The notes: a model not told the origin generated them from the letters alone. Positions 52,574-63,787 are shown, counted from the stretch's first letter. The stretch: DNA of 64,000 bases from an uncultured Pseudomonadota bacterium (GCA_903862885.1 CAIOZU010000028.1:57581-121580), one strand, 5' to 3'. Made by a program: numbers and translations.

Positions 52574-53908
52574 ATGACGCCTGTACAAGCTAAAAAACTT
52601 TTTGCCCAACATAAATGTCGCTATGTGTTAGCGCAGTTTGTGGACATCCATGGCGCTGCTAAGGCCAAAGCGGTGCCTGTTGAACACTACGACATGGTGG
52701 TGGGTGATGGCGCAGGCTTTGCAGGCTTTGCGATTTGGGGCCTGGCCATGACGCCCGATGGACCTGATTTCATGGCGGTGGGTGATCCCACCACCCTGTC
52801 ACCCATTCCCTGGATGCCAGGCTATGCGCGCATGGCCTGTGATGGCCATGTGGGTGGTAAGCCTTATGCCTTGTGCTCACGCGTAGCGGCCAAGCGGCAG
52901 CTCGATAAGTTGACTAAGCGCGGCTATACGATGTTCACGGGTATTGAGCCCGAGTTCATGCTCTTAAAGCGTGATGCGAATGGTGCTTTAAGCCCCATTG
53001 ATCCGACCGACCAGCTCGATAAGCCCTGCTATGACTACAAAGGCCTGTCACGCGGTGGTGCGATTCTTGACGACATGTCGCGCCACATGCGCGCGGTGGG
53101 CATCGATGTGTATCAGATCGACCATGAGGATGCGAATGGTCAGTTTGAGGTCAATTACACCTACACCGACGCCATGAAATCAGCTGATCACTTTACTTTT
53201 TTCAAGATGGGGGCGAGTGAAATCGCACATGCACACGGCGCCGTCGCCACGTTCATGCCGAAGCCTTTTGCAAATCGAGCGGGCAATGGCGCGCACTTCC
53301 ATATTTCTTTAGGTACTGCCAAGCAGCCGAATGCGTTCTACGACAAGACAGATAAAAAAGGCATGAAGCTGAGCCAGCTAGGCTACTGGTTCATGGGTGG
53401 GCTTTTAAAGCATGCGCGTGCGCTGACTGCCATCTGTGCGCCGACCGTGAACTCTTACAAGCGTCTGGTGGTGGGCCGATCCTTATCAGGAGCGACTTGG
53501 GCGCCAGCTTTTATCGCCTATGGTGATAATAACCGCACTGCTTGTGTTCGTGTACCCGGTGGTCGCATTGAATTTCGGCTTCCGGATGGCGCGATGAATC
53601 CTTACCTTGCGACCGCGGCGATTGCCGCAGCGGGTATGGATGGTATTGATAACAAAATCAATCCCGGTGATCCGCTGAACGTGAATTTATATGATCTCAC
53701 CTTGGAAGAGATCCATAAGCGCGGCATTGGCTTGTTGCCGCAGTCACTCAACGAGGCACTAGATGCCCTTGAGAAAGATGAGGTCGTCAAAGAAGGCCTT
53801 GGTCAAGCGCTCGCCGCTGAATTCATTCGCGTTAAACGCATGGAATGGATTGAGTATTCCCGTCACGTCGGCGATTGGGAAACCAAGCGCTACATTGAGA
53901 TGTTTTAG
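52574..53908 (+). CDS. gmaS: Gamma-glutamylmethylamide synthetase / GlnT-type glutamine-synthetase-like ligase
   Basis: A 444-residue glutamine-synthetase fold. FVDIHGAAKAKAVPVEHY and GAGFAGFAIWGLAMTPDGPDFMAVGDP are the beta-grasp end typical of GMAS/GlnT. TGIEPEFMLLKRD, HEDANGQFEVNY and GNGAHFHISLG hold the metal and ATP ligands, and NSYKRLVVGRSLSGATWAP and RIEFRLPDGAMNPYL the glutamate site. GMAS ligates methylamine to glutamate using ATP, the entry step of the N-methylglutamate pathway; GlnT paralogues of rhizobia are close relatives. Placement between mgdABCD and mgsABC favours GMAS. RBS GAGGGGGG lies 5-12 bases upstream. Confidence 0.8.
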   Translation: MTPVQAKKLFAQHKCRYVLAQFVDIHGAAKAKAVPVEHYDMVVGDGAGFAGFAIWGLAMTPDGPDFMAVGDPTTLSPIPWMPGYARMACDGHVGGKPYALCSRVAAKRQLDKLTKRGYTMFTGIEPEFMLLKRDANGALSPIDPTDQLDKPCYDYKGLSRGGAILDDMSRHMRAVGIDVYQIDHEDANGQFEVNYTYTDAMKSADHFTFFKMGASEIAHAHGAVATFMPKPFANRAGNGAHFHISLGTAKQPNAFYDKTDKKGMKLSQLGYWFMGGLLKHARALTAICAPTVNSYKRLVVGRSLSGATWAPAFIAYGDNNRTACVRVPGGRIEFRLPDGAMNPYLATAAIAAAGMDGIDNKINPGDPLNVNLYDLTLEEIHKRGIGLLPQSLNEALDALEKDEVVKEGLGQALAAEFIRVKRMEWIEYSRHVGDWETKRYIEMF

Positions 53909-53917
53909 GAGACCGCT

Positions 53918-54814
53918 ATGTGTGGAATTGTAGGTCTCTTGTTGAAGAACAAAGCCATGCGGCCTCGCTTGGGCGAGTTGATGGTGCCGATGCTGATTGG
54001 TATGACCGAGCGTGGCCCGGACTCGTCCGGAATGGCTGTGTTTGGTGAGCCGGTCATTGATAGCCGTCGTAAGATCAGTTTGTACTGCGGTGATGCAGGC
54101 TTTAACTGGCGCCACGTGGAGGGTGCATTACTTGAATTTTTTGGGGATGCGCAGTTTGAGGTGAAAGCCAATCACTGCATCGTGACCTCAAAGGCAAAAC
54201 CTGATGACATTCGACGTTGGGTCGCCCGGCATCACCCCACAGTGCATGTATTGAGCGTGGGGCGTTCCATTGATCTTTATAAAGACGTAGGTCTGCCGAG
54301 CGAAGTGGCCGCGCGCTATGCCTTCCAGAATTTTTCCGGCACGCATTTGGTGGGACACACCCGGATGGCCACGGAGTCGGCGGTCACTCCAGCGAATGCG
54401 CATCCTTATACAGCGGGTGAAGACTGGTGTTTAGTGCACAACGGCTCATTGGCCAATCCCAATAGCATTCGTCGCATGCTTGAGAAAAAAGGCATTCAGT
54501 TTGAGAGCGATTGTGACACTGAAGGCGCCTGCCGCTACCTGCATTGGCGCTTGGATCAGGGTGAGTCGTTGGAAACGGCCCTGGAACATGCCTTCGAAGA
54601 TTTTGATGGCTTCTTCACCTTTTTAATGGGCACTGAGGACAAGTTGGCGTTAGTCCGAGATCCCTTTGCGTGTAAGCCTGCGGTAGTGGCTGAGACGGAT
54701 GATTATGTGGCTATTGCCTCTGAGTTTCATTCGCTGGCGCATCTGCCAGGCGTTAAGCACGCCAATATTTTTGAGCCAAAGCCGTCCGAGGTGTATTCAT
54801 GGTCAGTGCAGTGA
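53918..54814 (+). CDS. mgsA: N-methylglutamate synthase subunit A (class II glutamine amidotransferase, GlxB-like)
   Basis: A 298-residue Ntn amidotransferase. It begins MCGIVG, so Cys2 becomes the N-terminal nucleophile after Met removal. ERGPDSSGMAV, VGHTRMATESAVTPANAHPY, VHNGSLAN and SDCDTEGACRYL are the PurF/GltS-type glutaminase motifs. In the MgsABC complex this part would act on gamma-glutamylmethylamide, releasing methylamine for transfer to 2-oxoglutarate. RBS AGGAGA precedes ATG 53918. It overlaps mgsB by 16 bases. Confidence 0.85.
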   Translation: MCGIVGLLLKNKAMRPRLGELMVPMLIGMTERGPDSSGMAVFGEPVIDSRRKISLYCGDAGFNWRHVEGALLEFFGDAQFEVKANHCIVTSKAKPDDIRRWVARHHPTVHVLSVGRSIDLYKDVGLPSEVAARYAFQNFSGTHLVGHTRMATESAVTPANAHPYTAGEDWCLVHNGSLANPNSIRRMLEKKGIQFESDCDTEGACRYLHWRLDQGESLETALEHAFEDFDGFFTFLMGTEDKLALVRDPFACKPAVVAETDDYVAIASEFHSLAHLPGVKHANIFEPKPSEVYSWSVQ

Positions 54815-55506
54815 AAGCGACCCAAGGCGCGGTGGTCTTTGATCTCGCCGTACAGCCGCTGCGAGAGCTGAATCAGTTCTTACACGGTGACTTAACGAGT
54901 ATCAAGACGGTTGCGGTTGAAAATCCGGATGGTGCGCACAGCATCGCGGTGGGTTTGAACGCGCCGGTTCAAGTCGACATTAAGGGGCACGCGGGCTATT
55001 ACGCGGCGGGTATGAATCAGGAAGCAACCGTCGTGGTGCATGGCAACGCGGGACCGGGTTGTGCTGAGAATATGATGTCGGGGCGGGTGGAAGTCAAAGG
55101 CTTCGCGAGTGGCGGTGCGGGTGCATCGGCACACGGCGGGCTGCTGGTAATCCATGGGGATGCGGGCCTTCGCTGCGGTATTTCCCTGAAGGGCGGCACC
55201 ATCGTGGTCGGTGGTGACGTCGGTAGTTTCTCCGCCTTTATGGCCCAGGCTGGCACGATGGTGGTGTGCGGTGATGCGGGAGATGGTTTGGGTGATTCGC
55301 TCTATGAGGCCGTGATCTATGTGCGCGGCGAAGTGAAGTCGCTCGGTGCTGATGCGCGCTTAGAGCCGATGAGTGCTGCCGACCTTGCCACCGTGAAGCA
55401 ATTGCTCGCCGATGCCGGCTTGGCGCACGCCGCTTCCGAGTTTAAGCGAATTGCTTCAGCGAAGACGCTCTATCACTGGAATGCGGACTCAAACCAAACC
55501 TATTGA
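54799..55506 (+). CDS. mgsB: N-methylglutamate synthase subunit B (GXGXG domain, GlxC-like)
   Basis: A 235-residue protein consisting of the beta-helical GXGXG domain found at the C-terminus of glutamate synthase. Repeats read VQVDIKGHAGYYAAGMN, VVVHGNAGPGCAENMMSG, VEVKGFASGGAGASAHGG, LVIHGDAGLRCGISLKGG, IVVGGDVGSFSAFMAQAG and MVVCGDAGDGLGDSLYEA. It likely serves as structural scaffold for ammonia or methylamine channelling. Its start lies within mgsA, so translation is coupled. Separate GATase, GXGXG and FMN subunits are the MgsABC/GlxBCD arrangement. Confidence 0.87.
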   Translation: MVSAVKATQGAVVFDLAVQPLRELNQFLHGDLTSIKTVAVENPDGAHSIAVGLNAPVQVDIKGHAGYYAAGMNQEATVVVHGNAGPGCAENMMSGRVEVKGFASGGAGASAHGGLLVIHGDAGLRCGISLKGGTIVVGGDVGSFSAFMAQAGTMVVCGDAGDGLGDSLYEAVIYVRGEVKSLGADARLEPMSAADLATVKQLLADAGLAHAASEFKRIASAKTLYHWNADSNQTY

Positions 55507-55535
55507 GTGTGGTTTTGCGTCTTAAAGAGGATTTT

Positions 55536-56915
55536 ATGTCAACGAAATCGACACCCGATAGCAGCCCTCCACAGGGCTCATTAAGCCGCGAAGAAAGCGC
55601 TGGCTTTAACTCGCAAGTGATCAACTATATTCAGCGTGCCGCTGCGACGGGTCTCTATGAGATCCGAGGTTTAGGCGCGAAGCGACACTTGCCGCACTTT
55701 GATGACTTGTTGTTTTTAGGCGCTTCTTTGTCTCGCTATGCCTTAGAGGGTTATCGCGAGAAGTGCTCCTCCAAGACGATTTTAGGCACACGCTTTGCGA
55801 AAAAACCGATTGAGCTTGAGATACCAATCACCGTGGCGGGCATGAGCTTCGGCGCTTTATCGGCGAATGTGAAGGAAGCGTTGGGACGGGCCGCCACAGA
55901 GATGGGCACCTCCACCACCACCGGTGATGGCGGTATGACCGCAGAGGAACGGCAGTCATCAAAGACTCTGGTGTATCAATGCTTGCCTTCACGTTACGGT
56001 TTTAATCCGGATGACGTGCGTCGCGCAGATGCTATTGAGATCGTGATTGGTCAAGGCGCCAAGCCAGGGGGTGGTGGCATGCTGCTGGGCCAGAAAGTGA
56101 GCCCACGGGTCGCCAAGATGCGTACCCTCCCAGCCGGTGTTGACCAACGATCTGCCTGTCGACATCCAGACTGGACTGGACCTGACGATTTGGCAATCAA
56201 GATTAAAGAACTACGAGAAATTACAGACTGGGAAAAGCCCATCTATGTAAAAGTCGGTGCCACGCGTGTATTTCATGATGTGAAGCTCGCCGTGCATTCG
56301 GGTGCGGATGTGGTGGTGGTCGATGGCATGCAAGGCGGTACGGCGGCCACTCAAGTGGCGTTCATTGAGCATGTCGGTATTCCGACCTTGGCGGCGGTGC
56401 GCCAAGCGGTCGATGCGCTAGAAGACCTGAATATGAAAGATCAGGTGCAGTTGATCGTCTCGGGCGGTATTCGTTCAGGGGCGGATGTCGCCAAAGCATT
56501 GGCGATGGGTGCGGATGCGGTGGCGATTGGTCAAGGCATCTTGATTGCCTTGGGCTGCAACGCTGAGAGTTATGTGCAAAAAGGCGCACATCTGTCGGCT
56601 TTGGCTGACTATCACAAGATTGGTACGGCGCCCGGCTTCTGTCATCACTGTCAGACAGGCAAGTGCCCAGTCGGTGTGACCACACAGGATGCAATCTTGG
56701 AGCAGCGCTTAGAACCGTTGGTGGGTGCGCAGCGTGTGCGCAATTATCTGAAGACGCTAAATATGGAGCTCACCATGATTGCGCGTGCCTGCGGAAAACA
56801 GGATGTGCACCATCTAGAACGTGAGGATTTAGTGGCGGTGACCATTGAGGCGGCCGCGATGGCAGGTATTCCACTGGCTGGCACTTCGTGGGTGCCTGGC
56901 CGAAACGGCTTCTAG
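55536..56915 (+). CDS. mgsC: N-methylglutamate synthase subunit C (FMN-binding glutamate synthase domain, GlxD-like)
   Basis: A 459-residue FMN-barrel protein. The glutamate-synthase core includes PITVAGMSFGALSANVKEALGRAA, TSTTTGDGGMT, GQGAKPGGGGMLLGQKV, KVGATRVFHDVKLAVHSGADVVVVDGMQGGTAA and VSGGIRSGADVAKALAMGADAVAIGQ. A Cys cluster (C369, C372, C377 in CHHCQTGKCPVGV) would hold the 3Fe-4S centre. ATG 55536 is chosen with RBS AGAGG; a TTG at 55503 also opens the frame. It makes N-methylglutamate from methylamine and 2-oxoglutarate. The next gene starts 10 bases on. Confidence 0.86.
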   Translation: MSTKSTPDSSPPQGSLSREESAGFNSQVINYIQRAAATGLYEIRGLGAKRHLPHFDDLLFLGASLSRYALEGYREKCSSKTILGTRFAKKPIELEIPITVAGMSFGALSANVKEALGRAATEMGTSTTTGDGGMTAEERQSSKTLVYQCLPSRYGFNPDDVRRADAIEIVIGQGAKPGGGGMLLGQKVSPRVAKMRTLPAGVDQRSACRHPDWTGPDDLAIKIKELREITDWEKPIYVKVGATRVFHDVKLAVHSGADVVVVDGMQGGTAATQVAFIEHVGIPTLAAVRQAVDALEDLNMKDQVQLIVSGGIRSGADVAKALAMGADAVAIGQGILIALGCNAESYVQKGAHLSALADYHKIGTAPGFCHHCQTGKCPVGVTTQDAILEQRLEPLVGAQRVRNYLKTLNMELTMIARACGKQDVHHLEREDLVAVTIEAAAMAGIPLAGTSWVPGRNGF

Positions 56916-56925
56916 GAGAGACGCG

Positions 56926-57414
56926 GTGGCTGACGCCTATCTCGATGCAGTGATGTCGGTTTATCAGGGCGAAGTGCTCGGCGAGTCGATGTTCTCAGGC
57001 CTGCTGGCGGCGGCAGCATCGAAGCACCAGCCCTACTTTGCGGCGATGCTTCAGATGGAGACCGAGGCGAAAGCGATGTTGCGCCCGCTGTTGATGCGGC
57101 GCGGCTTGAGTATCGTTGAGAGCGAGACCTGGCGCCAAGAAGGCTATGGCCATGCGGCGCGTTTGGGCGCGCTGAGCTGGCCTGACTTCTTAAGGGTCTT
57201 CATCGAGGAGATCCGAGTCTACGTCGATCGCTACCAGGGCTTTGCCGATCAGGCCCCCCCAGAAGATCGCGACGCCTTGTTGGCGATGGTAGAGCACGAG
57301 AAGAGTTTTATTCGCTTCGCTGAAGCGGCGCAGCAGGGGAAGCCAGCGGAGGCTTTAGCGGCCTTAACCAGCCAGCTTAAAGTGCAATTGCCTATAGCGT
57401 CAGAATACATATAA
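56926..57414 (+). CDS. Unknown helical protein, last gene of the N-methylglutamate operon
   Basis: A 162-residue all-helical protein I do not recognise. GTG 56926 is the likely start: AGGAG lies 7 bases before it, and the frame upstream runs back into mgsC. Helices carry spaced acidic residues and a His: GEVLGES, MLQMETEAK, FIEEIRVY and MVEHEKSF. This suggests a four-helix bundle, perhaps ferritin-like with a diiron or other metal site, but the full E/ExxH pattern is not clear. Position between mgsC and the terminator makes it part of the methylamine operon. A role in the dimethylamine step, or as an assembly or sensing protein, is conjecture. Confidence 0.7.
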   Translation: MADAYLDAVMSVYQGEVLGESMFSGLLAAAASKHQPYFAAMLQMETEAKAMLRPLLMRRGLSIVESETWRQEGYGHAARLGALSWPDFLRVFIEEIRVYVDRYQGFADQAPPEDRDALLAMVEHEKSFIRFAEAAQQGKPAEALAALTSQLKVQLPIASEYI

Positions 57415-57448
57415 CTAATTGTTTAAAAAGGAATTAGTCTGATTTTTT
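57414..57448 (+). terminator. Terminator after the N-methylglutamate operon
   Basis: ACTAATT (57414-57420) pairs with AATTAGT (57432-57438) around an 11-base loop, and TTTTTT follows at 57443-57448. It overlaps the last base of the unknown gene's stop. The stem is AT-rich, so termination may be partial. It separates the mgd-gmaS-mgs operon from tmd. Confidence 0.55.
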
Positions 57449-57462
57449 GCGACGAATGATGA

Positions 57463-59760
<2,298 letters not shown>

Positions 59761-59789
59761 GGTTTTTAGACCGAGTTGAGTGATCGAAG

Positions 59790-59817
59790 GTCGGCCGGCA
59801 GACATCTGCCGGCCGAC
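59790..59817 (+). repeat. Perfect 13-base inverted repeat between tmd and the iron-sulfur gene
   Basis: GTCGGCCGGCAGA (59790-59802), CA, TCTGCCGGCCGAC (59805-59817). The RNA would form a very stable stem of about 12 pairs with a 4-base loop. No T-run follows, so it is more likely a stabiliser or processing signal than a full terminator. It would let tmd mRNA accumulate above the downstream genes. Confidence 0.7.
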
Positions 59818-59844
59818 TGCTTATAAGAGATAGCCTAGAGCACC

Positions 59845-61983
59845 ATGATAGACCCCCAGAGCATTACCCGTACGCTGTTCGAGGATTTTCACCCTATCGC
59901 GGTGACCGTCTTCTATGCGATTGGTTATGGTGCGATCGGTATCTTTTGCTGGGGCACATGGATTCAGATTCGTAAGTACCGCTATGGTTCGGCTTACGCC
60001 GCTGTCGGCACGTTCATCAGTCGCTTTAAGCAAATGACCGCGGCACTTCTCACTCATCGCACCTTAGTGCGTCGCGATCATGCGGCGGGGGGTGCGCACG
60101 GGCTGATTTTCTTTGGCTTCGCTCTGCTTTTTATCGGCACTTCCACTATCACGGTGGAATACGATGTCCTAAAACCGCTGACCGGCATGCGCTTTTGGTA
60201 CGGCGATTTTTATTTGTGGTTTTCACTCGTGCTCGATGTGGCCGGTCTCATGTTGGGTGGCGGCCTGGCGTTTATGATGTGGCGGCGCGGCTGGCTTAAG
60301 CCACCGAAGCTCAGTTACGTACGTCCCGATCGCACGCCGACTGATCCTGACTATGATCGGTCAGGCTATCAACGCGAAGACTGGGCATTTTTGTGGTCCT
60401 TGGTGATTATCGCCGTCACCGGTTTTATCTTGGAGGCGGTGCGTCTCGTGTGGCTGCAAGGCCGCCCGGAAGTGTGGGACTATCGCTGGTGGTCACCGGT
60501 AGGCGCCGCCTTTGCCATCGGGATGCGCGCGATCGGCTTAAGTGCTGAGGCAGCGGGCATGATTCGATCGGGGCTGTGGTGGTTCCATGGCCTCATCGCT
60601 TTGGCCTTTATTGCACTCATTCCGTTCACCAAGATCAAACACATCTTTACGGCGAGTGCCTCCTTGATGCTTCGCGACCCCTTAGCGGCGCAGCGCCTGC
60701 CGCGAGTACCAGACGCACAGGAAAGTGCAGGCTTTAGCTACATCACCGACTTGAACTGGAAGCAGTTGCTTCACTTAGATGCGTGCACCAAGTGCGGCCG
60801 CTGCCATGAGGCCTGTCCTGCCAATGCGACCGGCGCGCCCTTATCGCCCCGCGATGTCATCTTGTCCCTGCGCGAGTTCGCTAACAAAACACTCGCCTCA
60901 GGCACCCTACCGGATCAGGCCGAGCTCGATATACATGGCAAGAGCCCCGGCCAAGTCTCTATGGAGACACTCTGGTCATGTCGGACTTGCATGGCCTGTG
61001 TGGAGATCTGTCCCGTGGCGGTTGAGCACATCCCGATTATTGTACAGATGCGACGCAAGCTGGTGGAGGCAGGGGACATGGATCCGCTGTTAACCAAGAC
61101 GCTGCAGACCATCGCTAAGACAGGCAACTCGTTTGGAGAATCCAAACGCAAGCGTGGGTCGTGGACCAAGGCGTTGGCAACGCCGATTAAAGATGCGCGC
61201 AAAGAGGCGGTTGATTATCTGTGGTTTGTCGGAGATTACGCCTCTTTTGATCCACGTAACCAAAAAGTGTCGCAGACCTTTGCAGGCCTTTTGCAGGAAG
61301 CGAAGGTGGACTTCGGTCTGTTGTACGACTCAGAGCAGAACGCAGGCAATGATGTCAGGCGCGTCGGTGAAGAAGGGCTGTATGATTTATTGGCGACCGC
61401 CAATATTGAAGCGATGAAGAACGCGCAGTTCAACACGATTGTCACCACCGACCCGCATAGCTTTAACACCATCCGTAATGAGTACGGTGACTTCGGTGGT
61501 CATTTTGAGATCCAGCACTACACGACGTTGCTGCGTGAACTACTTGTCAGTGGACGTCTCACCGTCACTAAGCCATTGGGTTATCGAGTGACCTTCCACG
61601 ACCCCTGCCATTTGGGGCGGTTTAATAAAGGCTATGACGCGCCGCGCGAGATTCTAAAGCTCATTGGCTGTGAGCTCATTGATATGAAGCGCTGCCGCGA
61701 TAATTCGTTTTGCTGCGGTGCCGGTGGCGGTCGTATCTGGATCCCGGATCCGGTCGGTGTTGAAAAGCCAGCACAGAATAGAATTCGAGAGGCAGCCGTT
61801 ATTGAGGGCCTTGAAGTCTATGTGGTGAGTTGTCCTAAAGATCTGACCATGTTCGAGGATGCGGTGAAAACCACCGGTAATGAGGGTCAGTTTGTAGTGC
61901 GTGAGCTGATTGAATTAGTGCGTGAGGCGGTGGCTTCACCGGTTGCGCTTGAGGCACCGGTCGAAGAATTGGCTGACGGTTAA
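59845..61983 (+). CDS. Membrane iron-sulfur electron-transfer protein (HdrD/DUF224, DgcB-like), probable ETF:quinone oxidoreductase
   Basis: A 712-residue protein. The N-terminal 270 residues hold about five or six membrane helices of NarI/cytochrome-b type (AVTVFYAIGYGAIGIFCWG, LIFFGFALLFIGTSTI, LIALAFIALIPFTK). Two 4Fe-4S motifs follow: CTKCGRCHEACP and CRTCMACVEICP. The C-terminal part has the CCG-type HdrD domain (HDPCHLGRFNKGYDAP; CRDNSFCCGAGGG). DgcB of Pseudomonas dimethylglycine clusters and the EMO proteins of syntrophs have this layout. Between tmd and etfBA it should take electrons from ETF to quinone in place of the classical ETF-QO. Confidence 0.85.
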   Translation: MIDPQSITRTLFEDFHPIAVTVFYAIGYGAIGIFCWGTWIQIRKYRYGSAYAAVGTFISRFKQMTAALLTHRTLVRRDHAAGGAHGLIFFGFALLFIGTSTITVEYDVLKPLTGMRFWYGDFYLWFSLVLDVAGLMLGGGLAFMMWRRGWLKPPKLSYVRPDRTPTDPDYDRSGYQREDWAFLWSLVIIAVTGFILEAVRLVWLQGRPEVWDYRWWSPVGAAFAIGMRAIGLSAEAAGMIRSGLWWFHGLIALAFIALIPFTKIKHIFTASASLMLRDPLAAQRLPRVPDAQESAGFSYITDLNWKQLLHLDACTKCGRCHEACPANATGAPLSPRDVILSLREFANKTLASGTLPDQAELDIHGKSPGQVSMETLWSCRTCMACVEICPVAVEHIPIIVQMRRKLVEAGDMDPLLTKTLQTIAKTGNSFGESKRKRGSWTKALATPIKDARKEAVDYLWFVGDYASFDPRNQKVSQTFAGLLQEAKVDFGLLYDSEQNAGNDVRRVGEEGLYDLLATANIEAMKNAQFNTIVTTDPHSFNTIRNEYGDFGGHFEIQHYTTLLRELLVSGRLTVTKPLGYRVTFHDPCHLGRFNKGYDAPREILKLIGCELIDMKRCRDNSFCCGAGGGRIWIPDPVGVEKPAQNRIREAAVIEGLEVYVVSCPKDLTMFEDAVKTTGNEGQFVVRELIELVREAVASPVALEAPVEELADG

Positions 61984-62027
61984 GGTCACGCGGCGCTTAT
62001 AGAATTAACGTTGAGGGTTGAGAGCAG

Positions 62028-62831
62028 ATGGCTACGAAAATTTTGGTGGCAGTCAAACAAGTGACCGCCTTAGATGAGGACTTTGAGATCCGCGCGGACG
62101 GCAGAGACGTCGACGCGGACTTTTTCCTTCGTGATCTGAATGAGTGGGATGACTTTTCATTGGAAGAGGCCGTCAAAATCAAAGAGGCGGGGGGTGAGGT
62201 CGAGGTGGTGGTGGTGACCGTTGGTCCTGAAGAAGCCGATGAGTCGCTACGTAAATGTTTGGCCAAGGGTGCTGATCGGGCGATTCGTATTTGGGATGAA
62301 GCGATGGAAGGTTCTGACTCGCAAGCGATTGCTCGAGTGCTGGCCGCGGCCGTGCAGCAGCAGAACCCAGATCTGGTGTTTGCTGGTGTGCAGTCATCGG
62401 ATCATTCCTTTGCCTCCACCGGCATTGCGCTCGCCGGGCTGTTGAACTGGCCACACGCGGCGGTGGTGAATCAGTTTGAGTTCAGCCCGGGTGCCACTCA
62501 GGCGGTGATTAGGCGTGAGCTAGAGGGCGGTGTGCTTCAGATGATGAGCATTGACTTGCCGGCTGTACTGTCTATTCAGTTAGGGATTAATACACCGCGA
62601 TATGCGTCTTTGCGAACCATTAAGCAGGCAGCAGCTAAGCCGATTGAGCAGGTCGGTCTGTCTGATTTAGGTTTGAGTGCGACAGATGTGGGTGAGGCGG
62701 GCTCGGCGTCTAGAGTGCGTCGTATGTACATACCGGAGAAGGGTCGCGCCGAGATGATTGAAGGCAGTCTTGCCGAGCAAGCCGCAAAGCTCGCGGCGAT
62801 CATTAAAGAGTTCAAGGGAGCCTCAGCATGA
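62028..62831 (+). CDS. etfB: Electron transfer flavoprotein beta subunit
   Basis: A 267-residue ETF beta. ILVAVKQVTALDEDFEIR, DLNEWDDFSLEEAVKIKE, VTVGPEEADESLRKCLAKGADRAIRIWD, LVFAGVQSSDHSFASTGI and RRMYIPEKGRAEMIEGSLAEQAAKL follow the Methylophilus W3A1 ETF small subunit very closely. The C-terminal stretch is the recognition loop and arm that docks with partner dehydrogenases. It binds AMP. This supports an ETF dedicated to TMADH. The gene overlaps etfA by 4 bases. Confidence 0.93.
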   Translation: MATKILVAVKQVTALDEDFEIRADGRDVDADFFLRDLNEWDDFSLEEAVKIKEAGGEVEVVVVTVGPEEADESLRKCLAKGADRAIRIWDEAMEGSDSQAIARVLAAAVQQQNPDLVFAGVQSSDHSFASTGIALAGLLNWPHAAVVNQFEFSPGATQAVIRRELEGGVLQMMSIDLPAVLSIQLGINTPRYASLRTIKQAAAKPIEQVGLSDLGLSATDVGEAGSASRVRRMYIPEKGRAEMIEGSLAEQAAKLAAIIKEFKGASA

Positions 62832-63787
62832 GTGGCATTCTGGTGATTGCAGAGCATCGGCGCGGCGAGCTTCGGCCGGTCTCTTTAGAGTTGATCGCAG
62901 GGGCCGAGTCTCTGAAAGCCTCAGGCGGTGGCCCGCTGACGGTCGCGTTGGTGGGGCCGGCGCCGGATGTCTTTGTAAATGCCCTTAAAGTGGCGGGTGT
63001 TGATGAAATTATCACCGTCGCTGCTGGGACGGGCGATTTCGATCCTGATACCCAGGCGGCGGCCGTGTCGGCAGTGATTGCTGCGCGCTCGCCCTCACTG
63101 GTTCTGATTCCGCACAGTGTCGACGCCTTTGGTTATGCGGCGGTGCTCGCGGCGCAGGGCGGTTATGGTTTCGCTACCGACGTGTTCAAAATTGAGTTCG
63201 ATCAAGGTAGCTGGGTGGCCACTCGAGGTGGTTACGGACAAAAAGTGAATGTTGAATTGGACTTCCCGGCTAAGGCGGTGGTGTTGCTTACGGTGCGCGC
63301 CGCCGTTTATAAGCCCGCTGAAGGCAGTAGCAACCCCACGGTGACGGCACTGCCGGTGCCGGGTGCGAGTGTGCACGTCCGACCGGGGGAGTACGTGGAG
63401 ATGTCGCAGGCGGATGATGTCGACATGACCGCGGCTGAGTTCATTATGTCCATTGGTCGCGGCATTGGTGAAGAGGCGCGGATACCCCAATTTCGAGAGC
63501 TTGCCGATGCCATGGGTGCCACACTGGGTTGCTCACGACCTATTGCGGATTCGGGATGGTTACCGAAGAGCCGACAAGTGGGTCAGTCAGGCAAGACCGC
63601 CAGTGCCTGCAAATTGTATATCGCGATGGGTATCTCAGGTGCCATTCAGCATCTGGCGGGCATGAAGCATGTGAGCACTATCGTGGCCGTAAATGCCGAT
63701 CCAGGAGCGTCAATTTTCAGTGTCGCTAAGTACGGCATTGTTGGCGACATCATGGAGTTTGGTGAGGAATTGAAAACACATTTCTAG
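62828..63787 (+). CDS. etfA: Electron transfer flavoprotein alpha subunit
   Basis: A 319-residue ETF alpha. ILVIAEHRRGELRPVSLELI, LIPHSVDAFGYAAVLAAQGGYGFATDVF, IMSIGRGIGEE and the FAD-binding segment CSRPIADSGWLPKSRQVGQSGK, with SGAIQHLAGMKHVSTIVAVNADPGASIF, match the Methylophilus ETF large subunit. The flavin takes one or two electrons from TMADH and passes them to the membrane iron-sulfur protein. RBS AGGGAG precedes the overlapping start. Confidence 0.94.
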   Translation: MSGILVIAEHRRGELRPVSLELIAGAESLKASGGGPLTVALVGPAPDVFVNALKVAGVDEIITVAAGTGDFDPDTQAAAVSAVIAARSPSLVLIPHSVDAFGYAAVLAAQGGYGFATDVFKIEFDQGSWVATRGGYGQKVNVELDFPAKAVVLLTVRAAVYKPAEGSSNPTVTALPVPGASVHVRPGEYVEMSQADDVDMTAAEFIMSIGRGIGEEARIPQFRELADAMGATLGCSRPIADSGWLPKSRQVGQSGKTASACKLYIAMGISGAIQHLAGMKHVSTIVAVNADPGASIFSVAKYGIVGDIMEFGEELKTHF

